33,559 bases of DNA, taken from UBA1431 sp049324235 (GTDB lineage: Bacteria; Bacillota; Clostridia; Christensenellales; UBA1431). The DNA lies in the NCBI GenBank assembly GCA_049324235.1, contig JBMOLJ010000105.1, positions 1 through 33,559 on the forward strand, written 5' to 3'. The translations under genes were made by a program, and so were the position numbers. Positions 23,365 through 29,999 of the stretch are shown here, piece by piece. The notes under the pieces were generated by a model, which was given only the letters and a program-made list of their open reading frames with translations, was not told the origin of the DNA and did no database searches. Position 1 is the stretch's first letter; each line of letters begins with the position of its first letter.

Positions 23365-24081
23365 CTACTGTATCAGTGTGCCCACTGTTTTAAAAACATA
23401 GTCCTTTTCTTTGATGGTTTGAATGATCGAAGGCAGGGCTTCCAGTGTAAGCTCCGTAACGTTTAAACGGATGATCGCCCCGTTATGGAGCTTTTGCGTA
23501 GCGCGTGCGACAATTGCGGACGCGTCCTTTGCATACGGGTCCACGGCGTCGATGCTCCATAACACCGTCTTATAATTCAAAGAAGCGGCAACCGACAATG
23601 TTTCCCGCGTGTATTCCCCGTTTAGAGGGCAATACAGCTTGAGGGGCTTATCCATAGAGCGGGCGATCTCCTGTTCCGTTGAAATGAGATCATTGAGCAC
23701 CTTGCTCCGTTCCTGCCCTACAGGGTGCATGTCTTCCGAACCCATGCTGCCGATTTCAAATCCGTTCTGCACAAGCGCCTGAAGCGTTTCCGCATGGGCG
23801 GCTGCAAACTCCCTGTGAACGAAAAACGTTGCAGGGACGTCGGCCTGCATCAGGATATCCATCATATCCTGTACCATTGCCGTGTCGTCCGTGTCCACAT
23901 GCACGGCAATGGCGGCCTGCCGTTTGGATGCATCTCCCTTCATATACGGGGAAACCCCGGCCTCACCCATGACCGAATGTATATCCGTACTGGCCGTAAG
24001 GAGATAGATGCACAGGATCATACCGATGATTGTGGTGTTCAGGATATAGTAACGCCTCATTCTGAAAATGCTTTTGTTCAT
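23365..24081 (-). CDS. ylxY: Degenerate polysaccharide deacetylase-like membrane protein (YlxY)
   Basis: The 238-residue protein has an N-terminal membrane anchor (about 11-31) and a NodB-fold domain. It sits between pnp and mlpA exactly as Bacillus ylxY does. Catalytic motifs are eroded. The TFDDG position reads HVDTDD (61-66). The H-x3-H zinc site reads GSMGSEDMHP, where only H119 is left. The RPP-type motif reads YCPLNGE (140-146), and the terminal LLH reads RLN (205-207). LWSIDAVDP and GEYTRETL keep the fold recognisable. I infer a non-catalytic cell-envelope protein; its role is unknown. The ATG has GGTGGGGG upstream. Confidence 0.82.
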   Translation of the reverse strand: MNKSIFRMRRYYILNTTIIGMILCIYLLTASTDIHSVMGEAGVSPYMKGDASKRQAAIAVHVDTDDTAMVQDMMDILMQADVPATFFVHREFAAAHAETLQALVQNGFEIGSMGSEDMHPVGQERSKVLNDLISTEQEIARSMDKPLKLYCPLNGEYTRETLSVAASLNYKTVLWSIDAVDPYAKDASAIVARATQKLHNGAIIRLNVTELTLEALPSIIQTIKEKDYVFKTVGTLIQ

Positions 24082-24162
24082 ATATTTCCCCCACCTTGTC
24101 CTAAGTCTATTGCCACTACTAGACTATTAAAGAAGCCGGGGGAAATATGCTTCATAAAACAA

Positions 24163-24188
24163 AACAGCAGCGTTGGGACGCCGCTGTT
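24163..24188 (-). terminator. Intrinsic terminator after pnp
   Basis: On the minus strand an 11-bp stem (24188-24178 with 24173-24163, one G-T pair) closes a 4-nt loop and is followed by TTGTTTTA. It lies 24 nt past the pnp stop and separates the nusA-to-pnp superoperon from ylxY. Confidence 0.85.
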
Positions 24189-24211
24189 TCAACAGGCGTT
24201 ATAATCTAACC

Positions 24212-26314
24212 TCAGTTGCCCTTATTAGGGTCTTTGGGAAGCAGCCCTTTACGCGTCAGGTTTACGCGTCCCTGCTTGTCGATCTCAACAACCTTGACAG
24301 TGACCTCGTCGCCGATCTTCACAACATCCTCAACTTTTTCAACGCGCTCGTTGGCAAGCTTTGAGATGTGGACCATGCCGTCCTTGCCGGGGAGCAGTTC
24401 CACGAACGCGCCGAACGGCATGATGCGCACGACTTTGCCCGTGTAAATCTCGCCAACCTCAATGTCCTTTGCGATGCCCTCGATGGTCTTACGCGCCCTT
24501 TCGGCCGCTTCCGTGTCGCTCGAAGCAATGAACACGCGTCCGTCGTCCTCGATATCGATCTTGACGCCGGTATCGGCAATGATCTTGTTAATCATCTTGC
24601 CGCCCGGGCCAATTACGTCGCGGATCTTATCGGGGTTGATGGTAAACTGGATGATCTTGGGCGCATAGGGAGACAATTCCGCGCGCGGTTTGTCTATGGT
24701 TTCGAGCATTTTGCCAAGGATAAACATCCTGCCTTCATTGGCCTGCGCAAGCGCGCGCTCGAAAATTGGTTTATCGATGCCGTGTATCTTAATATCCATC
24801 TGTATGGCGGTGATGCCTTTGGCCGTCCCTGCAACCTTGAAGTCCATATCGCCAAAGAAGTCCTCCACGCCCTGTATATCGGACAGGATTGCAATTTTCC
24901 CCGTTTCCGGGTCCTGTATAAGTCCCATGGCGATGCCTGCCACCGGCGCCTTAATCGGGACGCCCGCGTCCATCAACGAAAGCGTGCTTGCGCATACGCT
25001 TCCCTGCGAAGTCGAGCCGTTGGAGCTGATGACCTCAGAAACCAGCCGGATCGCATACGGAAACTCCTCTTCCGGCGGAATCACCGGCAAAAGCGCGCGT
25101 TCGGCCAGTGCGCCGTGACCGATATCCCTGCGGCTGGGGCCTCTGAGCATGCGCGTCTCCCCCACGCTGTACGGGGGAAAGTTGTACTGGTGCATGTAGC
25201 GCTTGCTGATGTCTTCGTCCAGACCGTCCAGCCTCTGCACTTCGCTTATGGCGCCCAGCGTGGTTACGGTAAGCACCTGCGTCTGCCCGCGCGTGAATAC
25301 GCCCGAACCATGCGTACGGGGTAGAACGCCGGTTTCGCACCAGATCGGCCGTATCTGCGTAAGCGAACGGCCGTCGGGGCGGATACCCTCGTTCAGAATG
25401 CGGGCGCGCACAGCTTCTTTTGTCATACTGTAGAGCACGTTGGCAATCGTATCCTCTCCGTCCTCGTATTCCTCTGAAAAATGCGCGGTAACATCCGCGA
25501 GAACCTGGCTTGTGCGCTCCTCGCGCTCGCTGCGGTCGAATGTATCGATGCTGTAGAGCACCTTCTCCTTTGCGAATTCGCGGACCTTGCGTTCAAGCTC
25601 CTCGTTGGTCGTGACCGAGACGATGTCCTTTTTGGGTTTGCCGATTTCGGCGGCAATCCCTTCGATAAAGGCAACGATGCGCTTAATCTCTTCAAATCCA
25701 AAAAGAATCGCGTCGAGCACCGTCTGCTCGTCCACTTCCTTGGCTGATGCCTCCACCATCATGACGGCATCCTTTGTCCCCGAGACCATAAGGTGGAGCT
25801 GGCTGGCTTCCCGCTGGTCCATGGTAGGATTGATAACGAATTTTCCGTCGATCATGCCAACGGAAACGGAGCCTGTCGGGCCTTCAAACGGGATATCCGA
25901 AATGCTCAGCGCGATAGATGAACCGATCATCGCGAACACATCGGGAAGGATGTCCACATCGACCGAGAGCGTCGTTGCGATGACCTGCACGTCATGATAG
26001 TATCCTTTAGGGAAAAGCGGGCGGATGGGCCTGTCGATAAGCCTTGATGTTAAAATCGCCTTTTCGGACGGGCGGCTCTCTCTTTTGATAAACCCTCCCG
26101 GAATTTTACCGACCGCGTACATCTTCTCTTCATAGTCTACGACCAGCGGAAAAAAATCTATGCCTTCGCGCGGCTTGCTCGACGCGGTGGCACAAACCAA
26201 TACCGCGGTATCCCCGCACCTGACAAGACAGGACCCTCCTGCCTGCTGGGCATAACGTCCGGTTTCAACGATCATTTTTCGTCCGGCGAGTTCCATTTCG
26301 AAAACTCTGTCCAT
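24212..26314 (-). CDS. pnp: Polyribonucleotide nucleotidyltransferase (PNPase)
   Basis: PNPase is a trimeric phosphorolytic 3'-to-5' exoribonuclease. The 700-residue protein has the full set: a first RNase PH domain (about 1-140, GKIPGGFIKRE), a helical linker, a second catalytic RNase PH domain (about 310-540, DGRSLTQIRP and RRDIGHGALAERAL), KH (IGPGGKMINKI, about 555-615) and S1 (about 620-690). The ATG has GAGGAGG. It lies behind rpsO, separated by a 13-14-bp hairpin that may process or attenuate the transcript, as in the classic rpsO-pnp operon. No independent promoter is obvious. Confidence 0.97.
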   Translation of the reverse strand: MDRVFEMELAGRKMIVETGRYAQQAGGSCLVRCGDTAVLVCATASSKPREGIDFFPLVVDYEEKMYAVGKIPGGFIKRESRPSEKAILTSRLIDRPIRPLFPKGYYHDVQVIATTLSVDVDILPDVFAMIGSSIALSISDIPFEGPTGSVSVGMIDGKFVINPTMDQREASQLHLMVSGTKDAVMMVEASAKEVDEQTVLDAILFGFEEIKRIVAFIEGIAAEIGKPKKDIVSVTTNEELERKVREFAKEKVLYSIDTFDRSEREERTSQVLADVTAHFSEEYEDGEDTIANVLYSMTKEAVRARILNEGIRPDGRSLTQIRPIWCETGVLPRTHGSGVFTRGQTQVLTVTTLGAISEVQRLDGLDEDISKRYMHQYNFPPYSVGETRMLRGPSRRDIGHGALAERALLPVIPPEEEFPYAIRLVSEVISSNGSTSQGSVCASTLSLMDAGVPIKAPVAGIAMGLIQDPETGKIAILSDIQGVEDFFGDMDFKVAGTAKGITAIQMDIKIHGIDKPIFERALAQANEGRMFILGKMLETIDKPRAELSPYAPKIIQFTINPDKIRDVIGPGGKMINKIIADTGVKIDIEDDGRVFIASSDTEAAERARKTIEGIAKDIEVGEIYTGKVVRIMPFGAFVELLPGKDGMVHISKLANERVEKVEDVVKIGDEVTVKVVEIDKQGRVNLTRKGLLPKDPNKGN

Positions 26315-26370
26315 ATGTTCCTCCTCAATACGCTATTTCATATATCTTCTGTAAAAATGGATGCTTTTAT

Positions 26371-26401
26371 AAGATTAGAGCGGGTTCCCCGCTCTAATCT
26401 T
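26371..26401 (-). terminator. Long hairpin between rpsO and pnp (attenuator or processing site)
   Basis: Bases 26372-26384 pair perfectly with 26388-26400 around a 3-nt loop; a further A-T pair takes in one base of the rpsO stop codon. On the minus strand the sequence after it is TATAAAAGC, not a T-run, so complete termination is unlikely. The T-rich tail is on the other strand, but no plus-strand gene reads into it. A partial terminator or double-strand RNase site is more plausible. Confidence 0.65.
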
Positions 26402-26664
26402 TATTTTCTTAGGTTGAGGCTCTCGATAAGCGCCCTGTAACGCTCGATATCTTTTGATTTCAGGTAGTTGAGCAGTCCGCGGCGCTGGCCTACCATTTTA
26501 AGAAGCCCTCGGCGAGAATGGTGATCCTTTTTGTGGATCTTCAGGTGCTCGTTCAGGTGGTTGATGCGCTTGGTCAGGATCGCAACCTGCACCTCGGGAG
26601 AACCGGTGTCGCCTTCGTGGAGTTTGTACGCGTCAATGACTTCGCTTTTTACGGTTTTGTCCAT
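26401..26664 (-). CDS. rpsO: 30S ribosomal protein S15
   Basis: S15 is a primary 16S rRNA-binding protein that organises the central domain of the small subunit. The 87-residue protein has the family signature GSPEVQVAILTKRINHLNEHL and HSRRGLLKMVGQRRGLLNYL. The start is ATG 26664 behind AAAGGAGG (10-nt spacing). An in-frame extension upstream is leader. The gene has its own promoter at the end of ribF and an approximately 90-nt leader that can fold. Confidence 0.97.
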   Translation of the reverse strand: MDKTVKSEVIDAYKLHEGDTGSPEVQVAILTKRINHLNEHLKIHKKDHHSRRGLLKMVGQRRGLLNYLKSKDIERYRALIESLNLRK

Positions 26665-26760
26665 AGTTTTTGTTCCTCCTTTGATTTTTACACCGCAAGC
26701 AAAGAAAAACGCCGGAGATTTCGTAAATCCTTGCAAACGGAAATGCATAATCCAAAATTT

Positions 26761-26790
26761 ATTTTAACACAGGTTCCCGCCTGCAATCAA
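26761..26790 (-). promoter_or_regulatory. Promoter of rpsO-pnp
   Basis: On the minus strand there is TTGATT (26790-26785), an 18-nt spacer and TAAAAT (26766-26761) with TG one base upstream of the -10. It overlaps the ribF stop codon. Transcription would begin near 26754. Confidence 0.6.
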
Positions 26791-27731
26791 CACCCATTGC
26801 CCGATGCATAAATTTTTTCCGCTTTTTCAATATCAAGCCTGATCTGGGCACAGAGTTCATCTATAGAGGCGAATGCCTGCTCTTCTCTAAGTTTATCCAA
26901 AAAACGGACTTCCATCGCTTTTCCGTAGATATCCCCGTGAAAATCCAGCAGGTGCGTTTCGATGGTGATTTGTCCAAGCGCGCTCACCGTCGGCCGGCTG
27001 CCTACGTTTGTAACCGCCGCATAGGTTTTCCCATCCATTACCGCCTCAGTAACGTAAACGCCGTTGGGAACGATTGCTTTGTCGGGCGTGTACGCTATGT
27101 TCGCGGTGGGGAAACCCAGGCGCGATCCAAGGCGGTAGCCTTTGTCGATCATCCCGTAAACGGCATAGGGGCGGCCCAGCATTTGTCTTGCATCTTTGAG
27201 ATTTCCCGCCTGTATGCATTCGCGTATGCGCGTGGAACTGATCGCTGCGTCTTTATACAGTACGGGTTGGACAACGTGCACCGAAAACCCCAGTTCGTTT
27301 CCTAATGCGGTGATCTTTTCAGGAGTGCCCTGCCCGTTTTTTCCCATTCTGTAATTAAACCCGATCACGATATCGCGTATAGGGATAGTAAGCATGAGAT
27401 TCCTGACAAAATGGTCATATTCGGTTTGGGACAGCGCTTTGGTAAAAGGCACCATGCACACATGCTCCGCGCCGAAAGCGCGCAGCGCCTGCCATTTCTC
27501 CTCGGGCGTAAAGAGCATGGGCGGATGCCCCTTTCCGAGGACGGAAAACGGATGGTTCGAAAACGTATATACTACGCTGGTATAAGCATTCTTTTCACAA
27601 ATCTCAAACAGCCGGCGCATCAGCCGCTGGTGCCCAAGATGCAGCCCGTCAAAAAAACCGAACGCCACTGCGGCGCCTTTGGACAGCCGCTTTCCCGCGT
27701 TTTCATGTTTGGTTATCAGATTTTCATTCAC
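26787..27731 (-). CDS. ribF: Bifunctional riboflavin kinase / FAD synthetase
   Basis: RibF makes FMN from riboflavin and then FAD. The 314-residue protein has the N-terminal FMN adenylyltransferase domain with FGFFDGLHLGHQ (nucleotidyltransferase HxGH motif) and ISSTRIRE. The C-terminal riboflavin kinase domain has YRLGSRLGFPTANI and PNGVYVT. The start is GTG 27731 with AAGGTG 6 nt upstream, 13 nt after the truB stop; a longer frame would overlap truB. truB-ribF-rpsO is the standard Firmicute order. Confidence 0.95.
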   Translation of the reverse strand: MNENLITKHENAGKRLSKGAAVAFGFFDGLHLGHQRLMRRLFEICEKNAYTSVVYTFSNHPFSVLGKGHPPMLFTPEEKWQALRAFGAEHVCMVPFTKALSQTEYDHFVRNLMLTIPIRDIVIGFNYRMGKNGQGTPEKITALGNELGFSVHVVQPVLYKDAAISSTRIRECIQAGNLKDARQMLGRPYAVYGMIDKGYRLGSRLGFPTANIAYTPDKAIVPNGVYVTEAVMDGKTYAAVTNVGSRPTVSALGQITIETHLLDFHGDIYGKAMEVRFLDKLREEQAFASIDELCAQIRLDIEKAEKIYASGNGC

Positions 27732-27744
27732 AGTTTCACCTTTT

Positions 27745-28650
27745 TTATGTAAGCATACAATGGATTCTTGCCGTCCAGCAACCCGCGTCATCCTTTATGA
27801 TGCGTCCCAGCCCGATAAAAGAAGAACCGCAATACAGCCGTAGCAGCATTCCTTCCTGCGGATCAGGCGGATGACCATGCGCAAGCGAAAGTGGCAGTGC
27901 CATCCCGTTTCTGAATCCCGGTTCGGCGGTTTCGGGAAAACCTATGGCGGGATAATGCAGCAGCGGTTTGTCGGGTGCGATCAAATAGCGGTGCAATTGG
28001 TCGTTTTCATATGCCGCGCGTATTTGCTCAAATGTGAGCGCGTCCCGGATGGCAAAGCTTCCGCTTTGGGTGCGTACCAGCAGCGCCAGGCACGCGCCGC
28101 ATCCCAGCGCGGCGCCAAGGTCATGCGCCAGAGCGCGGATGTACGTGCCCTTCGAGCAGCGGACACAAAAGCGTACCCTGTCGCTCGCCGTCATCTCCAG
28201 CAAATCAAATGCATAGACCGTGACAGGCCGTGGCGCAACCTCCGCTTTTTCACCTTTCCGTGCAAGCTGGTAAAGCTTCTTTCCCCCGTGCTTAATCGCC
28301 GAATACATGGGCGGCGTCTGCATGATCTCCCCGGTCAACGCAGACATCTGCCCCGATATGGCGCTTTCGGATACTGCGGCGGGAGACCGTTTGAGGACGG
28401 TTCCGCTGGTATCGAACGTGTCCGTCGTTACGCCGAGCAGTATCTCCCCGATATAAACCTTGTCGCTGTGGAGCAGATAATCAAAAAGGCGGGTCCCCCG
28501 CCCTATGGTAATGGGCAGCACACCGGCCGCCGCAGGGTCCAGCGTGCCTGCGTGTCCGACTTTTTTGATGCCCAGGAGCCTTTTGAAATCTACCACCGCA
28601 TCATTGGATGTTATTCCCGGCGGCTTTATATAATTGAATATGCCGTTCAT
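27745..28650 (-). CDS. truB: tRNA pseudouridine-55 synthase TruB
   Basis: TruB converts U55 to pseudouridine in the T-loop of tRNAs. The 301-residue protein has the N-terminal IKPPGITSNDAV segment and the catalytic loop HAGTLDPAAAGVL with nucleophile D38. KGTYIRALAHDLG and a C-terminal PUA-like extension follow. It starts 6 nt after the nrnA stop with only a weak AGG, so it is probably coupled to nrnA. Confidence 0.95.
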   Translation of the reverse strand: MNGIFNYIKPPGITSNDAVVDFKRLLGIKKVGHAGTLDPAAAGVLPITIGRGTRLFDYLLHSDKVYIGEILLGVTTDTFDTSGTVLKRSPAAVSESAISGQMSALTGEIMQTPPMYSAIKHGGKKLYQLARKGEKAEVAPRPVTVYAFDLLEMTASDRVRFCVRCSKGTYIRALAHDLGAALGCGACLALLVRTQSGSFAIRDALTFEQIRAAYENDQLHRYLIAPDKPLLHYPAIGFPETAEPGFRNGMALPLSLAHGHPPDPQEGMLLRLYCGSSFIGLGRIIKDDAGCWTARIHCMLT

Positions 28651-28656
28651 GAAAAC

Positions 28657-29607
28657 CTACAATACCTTTTTGATCTCCTGCAAAAGCATGTCCCTGGCTT
28701 CGATCTGCGATCCCTTGAGGATGCATCCGCTCGCACGCTCGTGCCCGCCGCCGCCAAATTGCTGCGCAACCGTGTTTACGTTTGCCGAAAGCTTTGACCG
28801 AAGGCTTACCTTATATTTATTCTGGTTTGCCTTGCGCATGAGCACCGCAACTTCCACGCCGTCGATATCGCGTGCGAAATCGATGACGCCCTCGTAATCC
28901 AGGTCGCTGCTGCCCAGGAATGCATAGTCCGGGTCATCGATGAGCATGAGCGCAATTTTCCCGCCTTCAAGCAGTTCCAGATTGCTTATCGCCCTGCCTA
29001 TCAAACGGGTCTTTAAAAGGGAACGTCGTTTATACAGCTGCATTGCGGCGTAAGATACGTCTGCGCCTGCTCCGGTGAGCTTCGCAGCGTCCCTGAATGT
29101 ACGCTCGGTCGTATTGGAATGACAAAAATGCCCTGTATCCGCCGACATTCCCACATACAGGTTCGTTGCCATGGAGGGCGTAAGCTCTACCCCTGCAAAC
29201 TCAATAAACGAGAGGACAACCTGCGCGGCGGAAGACGCATTTGTATCGATAAAGCTCAGGCGCCCGTTTCCGGTATTGCTCAAGTGGTGATCGAGTGACG
29301 CCGTTTTTCCTGCGCTTTGGTATACGGGCAAAAATCCGCCTGTCAGGCGGACATCGGCACAGTCCACAATAATCGCAAGATCAAACGCCGTATTGTCCCA
29401 CACGGTTTCGATATCCCCGATGCCCGGCATAAACAGATATGTGTCCGGTATCTCCGCGCTGAAAACCCGCGTCTGCGTCTTGCCCAATCCGGCAAGCGCT
29501 TCCTTCATCCCAAGCATGGAACCCAGCGCATCGCCGTCAGGCGGGATATGTGAAAGAATGGCGATGCTTTTTGCCTTCTCGACTTCGCTTAGCAGTCTAT
29601 TCATCAT
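28657..29607 (-). CDS. nrnA: Bifunctional oligoribonuclease / PAP phosphatase NrnA
   Basis: This DHH-DHHA1 phosphoesterase degrades nano-RNAs and dephosphorylates 3'-phosphoadenosine 5'-phosphate. The 316-residue protein has the metal-binding motifs HIPPDGDALGS (about 20-30), IVDCAD and LDHHLSN, and the C-terminal DHHA1 signature GGGGHERASG. Two ATG codons open the gene, and the reading frame overlaps rbfA by 4 nt, implying coupling. Its position between rbfA and truB is common in clostridia. Confidence 0.94.
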   Translation of the reverse strand: MMNRLLSEVEKAKSIAILSHIPPDGDALGSMLGMKEALAGLGKTQTRVFSAEIPDTYLFMPGIGDIETVWDNTAFDLAIIVDCADVRLTGGFLPVYQSAGKTASLDHHLSNTGNGRLSFIDTNASSAAQVVLSFIEFAGVELTPSMATNLYVGMSADTGHFCHSNTTERTFRDAAKLTGAGADVSYAAMQLYKRRSLLKTRLIGRAISNLELLEGGKIALMLIDDPDYAFLGSSDLDYEGVIDFARDIDGVEVAVLMRKANQNKYKVSLRSKLSANVNTVAQQFGGGGHERASGCILKGSQIEARDMLLQEIKKVL

Positions 29608-29972
29608 GAATCCCCGTTCTTTTTGCCTGTTGACATCACTTCGTCTATTTTATGGGACATATATACGCCGTACGCGATGGAGTCGTCCAGGATAAAATCG
29701 AGTTTGGGGGTCCTTCTAAGGCGTATGCGCTTGCTCGCCTGGCTCGAAATGAACCCGCCCGCCTGCCTGAGCGCGCGCATGGCTTCCGGTATTTCGCTCT
29801 CATCGCCGAAAAAGCTCACGTACACCTTGCCGTGTTCGAAATCGTTGGACAGGCGCACCCGCAGGACCGAACACATCCTGTTAAGGCGCGGGTCCTTGAC
29901 TTCGCGCTGGAGGACTTCTCCAAGCGCTTTTTTCATTTCTTCGTTGATGCGTTCAAGCCGTAATCCTGACAT
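29604..29972 (-). CDS. rbfA: 30S ribosome-binding factor RbfA
   Basis: RbfA is a KH-fold factor for late 30S maturation and cold adaptation. The 122-residue protein has the family pattern RLERINEEMKKALGEVLQ, VKDPRL and the C-terminal LRRTPKLDFILDDS. The start is ATG 29972 with AAGGGGA 4 nt upstream; GTG 29990 is in frame but lacks a ribosome site. It begins 27 nt after infB and overlaps nrnA by 4 nt. Confidence 0.94.
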   Translation of the reverse strand: MSGLRLERINEEMKKALGEVLQREVKDPRLNRMCSVLRVRLSNDFEHGKVYVSFFGDESEIPEAMRALRQAGGFISSQASKRIRLRRTPKLDFILDDSIAYGVYMSHKIDEVMSTGKKNGDS

Positions 29973-29999
29973 GCATTCCCCTTCGTTCACCAGTTTGTT

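Noticed and set aside
24104..24125. 6-bp inverted repeat (AGTCTA/TAGACT) upstream of ylxY
   Set aside because: It is short with a 10-nt loop and no promoter elements can be placed confidently around it; chance occurrence is likely.
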